Shown here one piece after another: positions 27,521-37,526 of a DNA stretch of 64,000 nt (the first letter of the stretch is position 1; each line of letters begins with the position of its first letter). The stretch covers positions 1,922,001-1,986,000 of the forward strand of contig JASGHI010000003.1 in the NCBI GenBank assembly GCA_049841155.1, given 5' to 3'. This stretch comes from ZC4RG30 sp049841155 (lineage in GTDB: Bacteria; Pseudomonadota; Gammaproteobacteria; Steroidobacterales; Steroidobacteraceae). The translations under genes and the position numbers were made by a program. Below the pieces are notes generated by a model. That model was not told the DNA's origin, searched no databases, and was given only the letters and a program-made list of their open reading frames with translations.

Positions 27521-28150
27521 TCAGAACAACGACTGCGGAATGATCAACACGTCACCGGGGCGCAGCTGCAGGTTCTGCTTCAGGTCCCCGTTGTTGAGGA
27601 GGTCCCCGAGCCTCACGCGCGTCTCCACGGTCTTGCCCTGCTCGTCGCGCACGATGCGTGCGCGGTTGGGCGCCGCGAAATCGGTCAGGCCGCCGGAAGC
27701 GAGCACGATGTCCAGCACCCGCAGGCCTTCGCGGTAGGGGAGCGCCTGGGGGTTTCTGACCTGGCCCACCACCTTGACCTGACTGAAGGTGCTGACCGCA
27801 CTGCCAACGATCACGTTGACCTGCGGCTGCCGCACGAACTCGGACAGCACCTGCTCCATGTCGCGCGCCAGCTGCGAGGGCGACTTGCCGACGGCTACCA
27901 TGTTCTCGACCAGCGGCGTCGTGATCTTGCCGTCCGGGCGCACCGGTACGGTGACCGACAGCTCCGGGTTGCGCGAGACGTAAATCTGCAGCGAATCGCC
28001 CGGACCAATGACGTAGTCATCGCCCACAGTCTGTGGCGGCACGGCCTGCGCCTCTGCGGCCGGCGTGGCGCTGGCGCCAGCCAGCCCCACAGCAAGGGCC
28101 AGGACTAGCAGCCAGCCCCGCAGCGGTGAAACGGCGGAATGATCTTTCAT
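27521..28150 (-). CDS. Polysaccharide export protein (Wza-like, XrtA-type)
   Basis: A 209-residue periplasmic/outer-membrane protein that with the Wzz and barrel proteins forms the export channel. The ATG at 28150 has GGAGGAG upstream and opens a Sec signal peptide (hydrophobic residues 13-28, cleavage near AEAQA). The mature part has the poly_export motif DYVIGPGDSLQI and then SLBB-type segments (VKVVGQVRNPQALPY). It is much shorter than E. coli Wza and lacks a lipobox, as expected for the PEP-CTERM-type version. Confidence 0.9.
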   Translation of the reverse strand: MKDHSAVSPLRGWLLVLALAVGLAGASATPAAEAQAVPPQTVGDDYVIGPGDSLQIYVSRNPELSVTVPVRPDGKITTPLVENMVAVGKSPSQLARDMEQVLSEFVRQPQVNVIVGSAVSTFSQVKVVGQVRNPQALPYREGLRVLDIVLASGGLTDFAAPNRARIVRDEQGKTVETRVRLGDLLNNGDLKQNLQLRPGDVLIIPQSLF

Positions 28151-28172
28151 GCTTGCAGCTCCTCCAGCAGCC

Positions 28173-28190
28173 GCCGGGCATCGGCCCGGC
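28173..28190. promoter_or_regulatory. Short GC-rich hairpin between prsR-like and wza-like genes
   Basis: GCCGGGC and GCCCGGC form a perfect 7-base-pair stem with a four-base loop in the 70-base spacer between the regulator and the export gene. No T-run follows on the minus strand, so it is not a classical terminator. It could modulate readthrough or mRNA stability. Confidence 0.35.
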
Positions 28191-28220
28191 TGGCAAATTC
28201 GTATTGTTGATCCCGGCAAC

Positions 28221-29618
<1,398 letters not shown>

Positions 29619-29632
29619 GATATGTCGGTATT

Positions 29633-30706
29633 CTATACAACATGATGTCGTGATGTCTTACACGGTTCTCGAACTGTGATGGGCATCACATCTTTACCAA
29701 TGGCGCATGAAGTGCCGGAACTGCTTCCTCCCGCGCAGGCGCTCCAGCTGGACCTCAGGAAACCCATCTGGGGAGCCAGCTGCGCTATGCGCACGTAGCG
29801 CCAGTAGTCATCAATGAAGCTTTCCTCCAGATAGCGGCGGCAGCCATCGGAATCCAGCGCTATGCCACGCTTCGTGGCGTGGCTGGCGAAAAAAGCCGTC
29901 GCCGCGTGCAGCAACCACCGGGCCTGCTCGGGACTGACCTCCGGCACCAGCGGTTCGGCCAGCAGATCGGGGTCAATGCCGCGTGGCGGCAGGCCGGTCA
30001 TGCCCAGATAGCTGACCAGCGCCATGTAGAAACTGCCCAGCGGCGTCAGATGCACTTCGTCCGCCATGACCCTGTCGATGGCCTCGCGAGGCGTCGCCGC
30101 CGACGCACCCGGCAACACCGCACCTGCGGCCAGATGTGCGATGAGATCCACCAGCGCAAGGCTGGCGGGAATCGTGACGATGCGATCCCTGCGGCCTTCA
30201 TCGGCCAGTTGCACATTCACCCGCGTAACCATGCACTGCCACACATGTGCTGCCGCCTTTTCATAGGCGATCCAGCGCGACGGGTCATTCCGGTCGTCGA
30301 TCGACAGCCAGGGAACATAGAAGTACGTGACGGCATGCGGATTGCCGGCATGCAGCGCATCGGCCCACTGGCGCAGGTGGCGTGGCGTGTCGTTCCACAT
30401 CAGGTTGCCTAGCAATGTGTGCTGCTCGGTGATGAGCAGGGCATCCTGGGGTCCGTCCGCGAGGGGGGCCAGGGTGCGTTGCCGGATGGACGAACCGAAC
30501 AGATGCAGGCGCTCCCAGCGCAGTGGATTGCCGGCCCGCGCTGCCAGCGCCTCCATCTGGTCGGGGAATGGCTGATCCACGAGGCTGTGCCCCGAAATGA
30601 AAAGCCGCTGCAGCGCGGGCGCATCGGGAAGCGGCGCTTGCGGAGCGAGGCCGGCACGCTGCGGCGCGTCCGTGAACAACTGCGAGGCTGGTTGCCGGGT
30701 ATTCAT
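29633..30706 (-). CDS. SGNH-like hydrolase, cytoplasmic
   Basis: A 357-residue protein with no signal peptide. Block I is SGHSL (Ser41) and block V is DEVH (Asp216, His219) followed by LTPLGSFYMAL. The order of conserved blocks matches the secreted hydrolase at 5542-6513 (GHSL; an LLIT/LIIT strand; FY-x-x-W; DxVH-x-x-x-LG-x-x-YMA), so the two are related. The start at 30706 lies 14 bases after the phosphopantetheinyl transferase stop. Its place between that transferase and prsR suggests it acts on an acyl or ester bond in the biosynthetic pathway rather than outside the cell. The last about 40 residues look unconserved and contain the CRP-like site in their DNA. Confidence 0.72.
   Translation of the reverse strand: MNTRQPASQLFTDAPQRAGLAPQAPLPDAPALQRLFISGHSLVDQPFPDQMEALAARAGNPLRWERLHLFGSSIRQRTLAPLADGPQDALLITEQHTLLGNLMWNDTPRHLRQWADALHAGNPHAVTYFYVPWLSIDDRNDPSRWIAYEKAAAHVWQCMVTRVNVQLADEGRRDRIVTIPASLALVDLIAHLAAGAVLPGASAATPREAIDRVMADEVHLTPLGSFYMALVSYLGMTGLPPRGIDPDLLAEPLVPEVSPEQARWLLHAATAFFASHATKRGIALDSDGCRRYLEESFIDDYWRYVRIAQLAPQMGFLRSSWSACAGGSSSGTSCAIGKDVMPITVREPCKTSRHHVV
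29675..29690. promoter_or_regulatory. CRP/Clp-like palindrome upstream of prsR-like gene
   Basis: The 16 bases read TGTGA, six bases, TCACA: both half-sites match the CRP/Clp consensus exactly with the canonical spacer. The centre is about 65 bases upstream of the regulator's ATG, inside the 3' end of the preceding coding region. If used, it would give an internal promoter for the regulator and export genes that responds to cAMP or cyclic-di-GMP through CRP or Clp. Confidence 0.5.
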
Positions 30707-30720
30707 CACGGATTCCGGAT

Positions 30721-31392
30721 TCAGGCCGGCCAGCCAAAGGCCGTGCACACCCAGCCCTCGATCAGCAGGCAGCACCCCGCCAGCGTGACATCCCCGCTGC
30801 TCACCTCCAGAGCGCATGAGACAGCGCCCCGCGGCAGCCCCTCCACCCGCGCCCAGGCCTGCCCAAACTCCAGAAAGCGCTCCGTCACGCCGTACTGGCA
30901 TTTGTAGAAAGACTCCTTGGCGCTGAAGACGATGCTGGCCAGCAGGCGCTGCGCGCCGGCCGGCTGTGCTTCCAGCCATTCCTGTTCCGCGGCGGTGAGG
31001 ATGCGCGGCCACAACGCCGGCTCCACGGCGCCAGCCACTTCCACGTCCACGCCGAGCGAACGCAGGGCGTCGCTGCGGGCCACGACTGCCACGCTGAAGC
31101 CACGGCAGTGGGAGATGCTGCCGACGATGCCTCGCGGCCATTCAGGCCGGCGATCCGGTCGGGACAGCAGCGGTTCGGGCAACACACCCAGGCGGCGCAG
31201 CGCCTGGTGCGCGCACTGACGTCCGGCCGCAAATTCCAGCACGCGCTTGCGCGCCCAACGCTGCTGCCCGCTGCGCTCGGCATCGAACAGGGCCTGCGGA
31301 TCACCCTCGCCCATCAACTCGGCAGCCGCCACTGGCTGTGCGAACAGCGCTTCAATGCGCGGCGACGCCTCGGCATCCATGGGGGACGGCAC
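30721..31392 (-). CDS. 4'-phosphopantetheinyl transferase (EntD/Sfp superfamily)
   Basis: Attaches the CoA phosphopantetheine arm to carrier proteins, here most likely the carrier domains of the polyketide synthase (1-2390) and NRPS (18996-23654). The 223-residue protein has the three diagnostic motifs: SHC at 94-96, the magnesium-binding GVDVE at 114-118, and FSAKESFYK at 156-164. Length and spacing fit the EntD-type single-domain enzymes. It lies in the same operon as the NRPS, 17 bases after the epimerase gene. An alternative ATG is four codons downstream. Confidence 0.92.
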   Translation of the reverse strand: MPSPMDAEASPRIEALFAQPVAAAELMGEGDPQALFDAERSGQQRWARKRVLEFAAGRQCAHQALRRLGVLPEPLLSRPDRRPEWPRGIVGSISHCRGFSVAVVARSDALRSLGVDVEVAGAVEPALWPRILTAAEQEWLEAQPAGAQRLLASIVFSAKESFYKCQYGVTERFLEFGQAWARVEGLPRGAVSCALEVSSGDVTLAGCCLLIEGWVCTAFGWPA

Positions 31393-31409
31393 GCTACAGG
31401 CTGCCCACG

Positions 31410-31880
31410 CTATGAAACACGCAGCGCGGCGATGATGTCCGCGGGTGCCTGCACCAGCTCGATGAGCACGCCTTCACCTCCCAGCGGGAAGGTCTCGTTA
31501 CCCTTGGGATGAATGAAACAGACATCATGGCCCGCTGCGCCCTTGCGTATGCCGCCCGGCGTGAAACGCATGCCACGGGCTTGGAGCCATTCCACTGCCC
31601 GCGGCAGATCATCCACCCACAGACCGATGTGGTTCAGTGCCGGAACGTGCACCGCCGGCTTGTTCGCGGCATCGAGCGGCTGCATCAAATCGACTTCGAC
31701 GGCATGCGCGCCACGCCCGAGGATGCAGATGTCCTCATCGACATTCTCCCGTTCGCTGACGAAGCTGCCTGTGACATCGAGACCCAGCAGATCCACCCAC
31801 AGGCGGATCAGTGGCGCCTTGTCCTCGCCGCCAATGGCAATCTGCTGGATGCCGAGAATGCGGAACGGCCGGATGCTCAT
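31410..31880 (-). CDS. VOC-family methylmalonyl-CoA epimerase-like protein
   Basis: A 156-residue glyoxalase/VOC-fold protein, the usual length for methylmalonyl-CoA epimerase, which interconverts the (R) and (S) forms. It has two beta-alpha-beta repeats with HIGLWVDD in the middle, a FIHPKG segment and a C-terminal Glu in LIELVQA as likely metal ligands. The gene overlaps meaB by an ATGA and follows the mutase, which strongly supports the assignment. The N-terminal metal ligand is less clear (GIQQIAIGG has Gln where His is usual), so activity is not certain. Confidence 0.8.
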   Translation of the reverse strand: MSIRPFRILGIQQIAIGGEDKAPLIRLWVDLLGLDVTGSFVSERENVDEDICILGRGAHAVEVDLMQPLDAANKPAVHVPALNHIGLWVDDLPRAVEWLQARGMRFTPGGIRKGAAGHDVCFIHPKGNETFPLGGEGVLIELVQAPADIIAALRVS

Positions 31881-32833
31881 CGGGCTTCGTCCTCGAAAAA
31901 TTCGGCCAGCAAAAGACGGGCAGCGGCCGGCGGCGGCAGCTGCCCGGATTCAACGCGCCTCATGACATCCGGCCATTGCGCCCTGACCCGGGCATCGCCG
32001 TCGAAACGGACCGACAGGCCCTCGCGCACCGCTTCACCCATCCAGGCCACGTTCTGCTCACAGCGCAGACGATCGCGCTCACCACTGCCGCGCTGGGCCT
32101 GCGCACGCGCCTCGATCGCCGACCACAGCGCCTCCAGCCCCTCGCCGGTGAGCGCGCTCACCTCATGCGCGGGACCACGATGGCCAAGGCCCGCCCCCAG
32201 TTGCAGCGCTGCGCGCCGCGCGGCGGCAGGATCGAGGTCCGCCTTGTTCACGGCGACCAGATCGGCGATCTCCATGACGCCGCGTTTGATGGCCTGCAGA
32301 TCATCGCCCGCGTTCGGAAGCTGCAGCAGCAGGAACAGATCCGTCATTGCCGCAACGGCGGTTTCCGACTGGCCGACGCCCACGGTTTCGACCAGCAGCA
32401 GGTCGTAGCCGGCCGCTTCGCACAGCAGCATGGCCTCGCGCGTGCGGCCCGCCACGCCGCCGAGCACGCCGCTGGAAGGGCTGGGCCGGATGAAGGCCGC
32501 CTCGTGCATGGCCAGACGTTCCATGCGCGTCTTGTCGCCGAGGATGGAGCCGCCGGAAACGCCCGATGAAGGATCGATGGCGAGCACCGCGACCCGGCGT
32601 CCATGCGCGATGGCGGCAAGACCGAAGGCTTCGATGAAGGTGGACTTGCCGACTCCCGGCACGCCGGAGATACCCAGCCGCAGCGCGCCGCCACTGTGCG
32701 GCAGCGCCTGCGTCAGCAGCTGATCCGCCTGCACAAGATCCGTCTCCCGCGTCGACTCCACCAGCGTGATTGCGCGTGCCAGCGCCCGCCGCTCTCCGCG
32801 CAGCAGTGCCGCCAGCAACGGATGTTCAGCCAT
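31877..32833 (-). CDS. meaB: Methylmalonyl-CoA mutase-associated GTPase MeaB/ArgK
   Basis: G-protein chaperone that protects and reloads the B12 cofactor of methylmalonyl-CoA mutase. The 318-residue protein has a P-loop GVPGVGKST (57-65), the switch region DPSSGVSGGSILGDKTRM typical of MeaB, VGQSE, and NKADLD for guanine. The start at 32833 overlaps the mutase stop by eight bases, and the stop overlaps the epimerase start as ATGA. Longer frames begin with sequence antisense in style and are rejected. Confidence 0.94.
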   Translation of the reverse strand: MAEHPLLAALLRGERRALARAITLVESTRETDLVQADQLLTQALPHSGGALRLGISGVPGVGKSTFIEAFGLAAIAHGRRVAVLAIDPSSGVSGGSILGDKTRMERLAMHEAAFIRPSPSSGVLGGVAGRTREAMLLCEAAGYDLLLVETVGVGQSETAVAAMTDLFLLLQLPNAGDDLQAIKRGVMEIADLVAVNKADLDPAAARRAALQLGAGLGHRGPAHEVSALTGEGLEALWSAIEARAQAQRGSGERDRLRCEQNVAWMGEAVREGLSVRFDGDARVRAQWPDVMRRVESGQLPPPAAARLLLAEFFEDEAR

Positions 32834-35000
32834 GATCCGCGCCACCGCGCCGCAGACGCTCGATGGCATCGAGCACGCCGGCCGCGCTGTGGGTGATCGG
32901 CGTGCCCGGCCCATAGATGCCCGCCACACCGGCGGCCAGCAGCATTTCATGGTCGGCGGGCGGAATGATGCCGCCGACGAATACGGCGATGTCCGCTGCA
33001 CCCTGCGCGCGCAGGGCCTGAATGATGGCCGGCACCAGCGTCTTGTGGCCGGCAGCCAGCGAGCTCACGCCCACTGCATGCACGTCGTTCTCGATGGCCT
33101 GGCGGGCACACTCTTCGGGCGTCTGGAACAGGGGTCCGATGTCGATGTCGAAACCCAGATCGGCGAAGGCCGTCGCCACCACCTTGATGCCTCGGTCATG
33201 CCCGTCCTGGCCCAGCTTGGCCATGAGCACCCGCGGCCGGCGCCCATCGCGCGCGGCAAATTGCAGCACCCGCTGCTTCAGCGGCTCCCAGTCCGCCATG
33301 TCGGCATAAGCCGCGCCATATACACCACTCACTTTCTGCGTCTCCGCGCGGTGACGGCCCCAGACTTTCTCCAGCGCATCGCTGACCTCACCCACCGTGG
33401 CACGTGCGCGCATCGCGACCACCGCAAGAGCCAGCAGGTTACCCTCTCCCGAACGAGCCGCGTGCGTCAACGCCTCCAGCGCAGCCGACACCGCGGCGGC
33501 ATCGCGCGCGGCGCGCACCTTGCGCAGCCGCTCGATCTGCTGCTCGCGCACCCGCGCATTGTCGACCTCGCGGGTCTGAAGCTCCTCGGCTGCAGGCGGC
33601 GGATACTTGTTCACGCCGACGATGACATCCTCGCCGGCATCGATGCGCGCCTGCTTCGCCGCTGCGCTGGCTTCGATGCGCAGCTTGGCCCAGCCGCTCT
33701 CCACGGCGCGCGTCATGCCACCCAGGGTCTCGACTTCCTCGATGATGGCCCACGCGGCATCGGCCATGTCCTGGGTGAGGCGCTCCATCAGGTAGCTGCC
33801 CGCCCAGGGGTCCACCACCGAAGTGATATGAGTTTCTTCCTGGATGATGAGCTGGGTGTTGCGCGCGATGCGCGCGCTGAACTCGGTGGGCAGTGCGATG
33901 GCCTCGTCCAGCGCATTGGTGTGCAGGCTCTGCGTGCCGCCGAATACCGCCGCCATTGCCTCGATGGTGGTGCGCACCACATTGTTCCAGGGGTCCTGCG
34001 CCGTGAGCGTCCATCCCGAAGTCTGGCTGTGCGTGCGCAGCATCAGGCTGCGCGGATCCTTCGCACCGGCCTCGCGCATGATGCGCGACCACAGCAGCCG
34101 CGCCGCGCGCATCTTGGCGATCTCGAGATAAAAGTTCATGCCCACTGCCCAGAAGAACGACAGCCGGCCGGCAAAGGCGTCGACATCCAGCCCCTTTGCC
34201 AGCGCCGCCTTCACGTACTCGCGGCCATTGGCCAGCGTGAAGGCCAGCTCCAGCGCCTGGTTCGCACCCGCCTCCTGCATGTGGTAGCCGGAGATGGAAA
34301 TGGGGTTGAAACGCGGCAGATGCTGCGCGCAATACTCGATCACGTCGCCGACGATGCGCATCGAAGGCGCCGGAGGATAGATATAGGTGTTGCGGACCAT
34401 GAACTCCTTGAGGATGTCGTTCTGGATGGTTCCGGAAAGACGCGCCGGGTCCACGCCCTGCTCCTCGGCCGCCACGAGATAGGCCGCCATCACCGGCAGC
34501 ACGGCGCCGTTCATGGTCATCGACACCGAGACTTCGCCCAGCGCAATGCCGTCGAAGAGGATCTTCATGTCCTCGACGGTGTCGACGGCGACGCCGGTCT
34601 TGCCCACATCGCCGACCACGCGCGGATGATCGCTGTCGTAACCGCGGTGCGTGGGCAGGTCGAAGGCGACGCTGATGCCCTGACCGCCGCCTGCGAGCGT
34701 CTTGCGGTAGAAGTCGTTGGATTCCTCTGCCGTGGAGAAGCCGGCGTACTGGCGTATGGTCCACGGACGCACGGCATACATCGTCGCCTGCGGGCCGCGC
34801 ACGAAGGGCTCGAAGCCCGGCAGGGTGTTGGTGTGCGGCAGGCCTGCAATATCCGCAGCCGTATAGAGCGGCCGCACGGCAAGCCCCTCAGGCGTATGCC
34901 AGGTCAGCCCGTCGAGGCCCCGGTTGCCGGCGGATTTCTCCGCCGCCTTGCGCCAGGCGGCAAGATCGGTCTCATCCTTGGGCCGCCCGTCCTTCATCAC
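32826..35000 (-). CDS. scpA: Methylmalonyl-CoA mutase, catalytic chain
   Basis: Adenosylcobalamin enzyme interconverting succinyl-CoA and methylmalonyl-CoA. At 724 residues it is the full-length single-chain form: an N-terminal substrate barrel (TMYAVRPWTIRQYAGFST, SISGYHMQEAGA, RTHSQTSGWTLT) and a C-terminal B12 domain with the DGHDRG cobalt-ligand motif near residue 600. It begins six bases after rmlB and overlaps meaB. In most bacteria this gene serves propionate or acetate metabolism. Placed in an operon with a phosphopantetheinyl transferase and NRPS and near a polyketide synthase, it more probably supplies methylmalonyl-CoA extender units. That role is inference. Confidence 0.96.
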   Translation of the reverse strand: MMKDGRPKDETDLAAWRKAAEKSAGNRGLDGLTWHTPEGLAVRPLYTAADIAGLPHTNTLPGFEPFVRGPQATMYAVRPWTIRQYAGFSTAEESNDFYRKTLAGGGQGISVAFDLPTHRGYDSDHPRVVGDVGKTGVAVDTVEDMKILFDGIALGEVSVSMTMNGAVLPVMAAYLVAAEEQGVDPARLSGTIQNDILKEFMVRNTYIYPPAPSMRIVGDVIEYCAQHLPRFNPISISGYHMQEAGANQALELAFTLANGREYVKAALAKGLDVDAFAGRLSFFWAVGMNFYLEIAKMRAARLLWSRIMREAGAKDPRSLMLRTHSQTSGWTLTAQDPWNNVVRTTIEAMAAVFGGTQSLHTNALDEAIALPTEFSARIARNTQLIIQEETHITSVVDPWAGSYLMERLTQDMADAAWAIIEEVETLGGMTRAVESGWAKLRIEASAAAKQARIDAGEDVIVGVNKYPPPAAEELQTREVDNARVREQQIERLRKVRAARDAAAVSAALEALTHAARSGEGNLLALAVVAMRARATVGEVSDALEKVWGRHRAETQKVSGVYGAAYADMADWEPLKQRVLQFAARDGRRPRVLMAKLGQDGHDRGIKVVATAFADLGFDIDIGPLFQTPEECARQAIENDVHAVGVSSLAAGHKTLVPAIIQALRAQGAADIAVFVGGIIPPADHEMLLAAGVAGIYGPGTPITHSAAGVLDAIERLRRGGADHG

Positions 35001-35006
35001 ATGCCT

Positions 35007-36116
35007 TCAGGCACCACGCGCCGAGTAGTTGGCATCGACCCACTGGCGGTAGTCGTTGTTCTGGATCGCGCGCCACCAGGGCTCGTTCTTCAGATACCAC
35101 TGCACGGTCTGCGCCAGCGCCTGCTCGAAGCGGAAGGCCGGTTCGAAACCCAGCGCCGCCTCGATCTTGCGGGGATCGATGGCATAGCGCCGGTCGTGGC
35201 CGGGCCGGTCGGTCACATAGGTCTTGAGCTCGGCGCAGCTCGCACCACGTGCCGCCGGACTCTTCGCAAAGCGCTCGCGCAATGTGCCGTCGGCGGCAAA
35301 TGCCGCGTCCACCGTCTTCACGATGGCCTCGATCACCGCGATGTTCGGCAGCTCGCAGCGGCCGCCGATGTTGTAGGTCTCTCCAGGAGCGCCGCGTACC
35401 AGCACGGCATCGATACCGCGGCAATGGTCCTCGACGAACAGCCAGTCGCGCACGTTCATGCCATCGCCGTAGATGGGCAGTGGTCCGCCCTCCAGGCAGC
35501 GGATCACGAACAGCGGAATGAGCTTCTCCGGAAACTGGTAGGGACCGTAGTTGTTGGAGCAGTTGGTGAGGGTGGTGGTGAGGCCATAGGTATGCTGATA
35601 GGCGCGCACCAGCATGTCCGAACCGGCCTTGCTCGCCGAGTAGGGCGAGTTGGGCGCATAGGGCGTGGTCTCGGTGAAGGCCGGATCGGTGGGCGACAGC
35701 GACCCGAACACTTCATCCGTCGACACATGGTGAAAACGGTGCGGCGTGCGGCGGCGCTCGCCCAGCCAGGCCTTGCGCGCGGCCTTCAGCAGCGCGTGCG
35801 TGCCGACGACATTGGTCTCGATGAAGGCATCCGGTCCCAGGATGGAGCGGTCCACATGCGATTCGGCCGCGAAATGCACCAGCGTGTCGATGTCATGCCT
35901 GACCAGCAGATCGTGCACCAGATCCGTGTCGCAGATGTCGCCGCGCACGAAATGCCGCTGTCTGCCGTCGAGCACGTCCTGGATGCTGGCGAGGTTGCCC
36001 GCATAGGTGAGCGCATCGAGCACCACCAGCCGGTCGCCCGGATGAGTGGCAGCACGATTGCGGACATAGTTGGCGCCGATGAAACCGGCGCCGCCGGTGA
36101 CGAGAAGATTAGCCAT
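35007..36116 (-). CDS. rmlB: dTDP-glucose 4,6-dehydratase
   Basis: Second step of dTDP-L-rhamnose synthesis, converting dTDP-glucose to the 4-keto-6-deoxy sugar. The 369-residue SDR protein has the NAD-binding GGAGFIGANY at residues 8-17, TDEVFG, the catalytic YSASK, and the NCSNNYGPYQFPEKLIP motif characteristic of RmlB. It overlaps rmlD by eight bases. It is the last of the four rhamnose genes and is followed, six bases on, by the methylmalonyl-CoA mutase gene. Confidence 0.96.
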   Translation of the reverse strand: MANLLVTGGAGFIGANYVRNRAATHPGDRLVVLDALTYAGNLASIQDVLDGRQRHFVRGDICDTDLVHDLLVRHDIDTLVHFAAESHVDRSILGPDAFIETNVVGTHALLKAARKAWLGERRRTPHRFHHVSTDEVFGSLSPTDPAFTETTPYAPNSPYSASKAGSDMLVRAYQHTYGLTTTLTNCSNNYGPYQFPEKLIPLFVIRCLEGGPLPIYGDGMNVRDWLFVEDHCRGIDAVLVRGAPGETYNIGGRCELPNIAVIEAIVKTVDAAFAADGTLRERFAKSPAARGASCAELKTYVTDRPGHDRRYAIDPRKIEAALGFEPAFRFEQALAQTVQWYLKNEPWWRAIQNNDYRQWVDANYSARGA

Positions 36117-36981
36117 GGGTTTCCTTCAGTTCAGCGAGCATCCGGCGCAGCTGGCTGCGCCAGTGCGGGGGCATCAGATCCAGTTCGCGCCAGGTGCGGG
36201 TGCAGTCGAGCAGGCTGTAGCCGGGACGGCGCGCGGGAGTGGGGTAGTCCTGCGTCTGGATGGGCACGATATCGACCGGACGCAGCAGCAGCCCGGCAGC
36301 CACGCCCTCCTCGCAGATCGCCACCGCGAAGTCGTACCAAGAGGCCGCGCCGGCATCGCGCCAGTGATGCAGGCCGTGCAGGCCAGGCTTGCGGGCGGCA
36401 CACCAAAGCGCTTCAGCCAGACCGCGGGCCCAGGTGGGCGCGCCCACCTGATCCGCCACTACGCGCACCGCGGGGTGCGAGGACATCAGCCGCAGCATGG
36501 TCTTGACGAAGTTGCCGCCAAACACCGAGTACACCCAGGAAGTGCGCAGCACCAGGCCCTGTGCGCCAAGCTGGAGCACCGGCGCTTCACCGGCCAGCTT
36601 GGTGCGTCCGTAGACCGACAAGGGATGGGTACGGTCGTCCGGGCTCCAGGGATGGCCCTGGCTGCCATCGAAAACAAAATCGGTGGAGACATGCAGCAGG
36701 CGCGCGCCCGTGCTCGCTGCAGCCGCAGCCAGATGGGCCGGGCCCTGCGCATTCACGCGCTGCGCCGCCGCCTCATCGCTTTCGGCCTTGTCCACCGCGG
36801 TGTAGGCCGCGGCATTGATGATGACCTGCGGCCGCTCCCGCGCCACGGCGGCGGACACGGCAGAGGCATCGCCGATGTCGCAGTCGCGGCTGGTGAACGC
36901 GGCGAGCGTGCATCCGGGCGGCACCGAACGCGCCAGCTCGCGGCCCAGTTGCCCGCCGGCGCCTGTGACCATCACCTTCAA
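36109..36981 (-). CDS. rmlD: dTDP-4-dehydrorhamnose reductase
   Basis: Final NAD(P)H-dependent reduction giving dTDP-L-rhamnose. The 290-residue protein has the SDR nucleotide site GAGGQLGREL (residues 7-16), INAAAYTAVDKAE, STDFVFDG and the catalytic YGRTKLAGE, all RmlD signatures. It overlaps rmlC by four bases and rmlB by eight. Rhamnose is therefore a predicted component of the polysaccharide, or of a glycosylated product of the synthases. Confidence 0.96.
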   Translation of the reverse strand: MKVMVTGAGGQLGRELARSVPPGCTLAAFTSRDCDIGDASAVSAAVARERPQVIINAAAYTAVDKAESDEAAAQRVNAQGPAHLAAAAASTGARLLHVSTDFVFDGSQGHPWSPDDRTHPLSVYGRTKLAGEAPVLQLGAQGLVLRTSWVYSVFGGNFVKTMLRLMSSHPAVRVVADQVGAPTWARGLAEALWCAARKPGLHGLHHWRDAGAASWYDFAVAICEEGVAAGLLLRPVDIVPIQTQDYPTPARRPGYSLLDCTRTWRELDLMPPHWRSQLRRMLAELKETHG

Positions 36982-37526
36982 GCAAACACCTCGGCCTGTG
37001 CCAGCGGCTTGCCCTGCAGGTCCTTGGGCGAAAGCAGGGTCTGCACGCCCGGCACCAGCGGCCAGCGTATGCCGACCGCGGGATCATCCCAGGCCAGGGT
37101 CCGCTCCGATGACGGGTCGTAGAAATCCGTGCACTTGTAGAGGAACTCGGCACGCTCGCTGGTCACGTAGAAGCCGTGCGCAAAACCGGCCGGCACCCAC
37201 AGCATGCGCTTGTTCTGTGCCGACAGCGTCACGCCCACCCACTTGCCGAAGGTGGGCGAGCTGCGGCGCATGTCGACAGCCACGTCGAACACCTCCCCGG
37301 CCACCACCCGCACCAGTTTTCCCTGCGTCTGGCGCATCTGGTAGTGCAGGCCGCGCAGCGTGCCCTGTCCTGAAAGACTGTGGTTGTCCTGCACGAAGGC
37401 CATGGGCAGGCCTGCGTCGGCGAAACTTTTCTGGTTCCAGCTTTCGAGGAAGAACCCGCGCTCGTCGCCGAACACGCGCGGCTCGATGATCAGGACGCCG
37501 GGAAGCTCAGTGGGAAGGACGTTCAT
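36978..37526 (-). CDS. rmlC: dTDP-4-dehydrorhamnose 3,5-epimerase
   Basis: A 182-residue cupin epimerase acting between RmlB and RmlD. It has the family pattern FFLESWNQKSF, QDNHSLS, LRGLHYQ (catalytic His), GEVFDVAVDMRRSSPTFGKW and FAHGFYV. Size is standard. ATGA-type overlaps with rmlA upstream and rmlD downstream show translational coupling. Confidence 0.97.
   Translation of the reverse strand: MNVLPTELPGVLIIEPRVFGDERGFFLESWNQKSFADAGLPMAFVQDNHSLSGQGTLRGLHYQMRQTQGKLVRVVAGEVFDVAVDMRRSSPTFGKWVGVTLSAQNKRMLWVPAGFAHGFYVTSERAEFLYKCTDFYDPSSERTLAWDDPAVGIRWPLVPGVQTLLSPKDLQGKPLAQAEVFA

Noticed and set aside
32766..36506. 1246-codon open frame on the plus strand across the mutase and rhamnose genes
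   Set aside because: It is antisense to methylmalonyl-CoA mutase, rmlB and rmlD, which are certain; no recognisable domain and no ribosome site.
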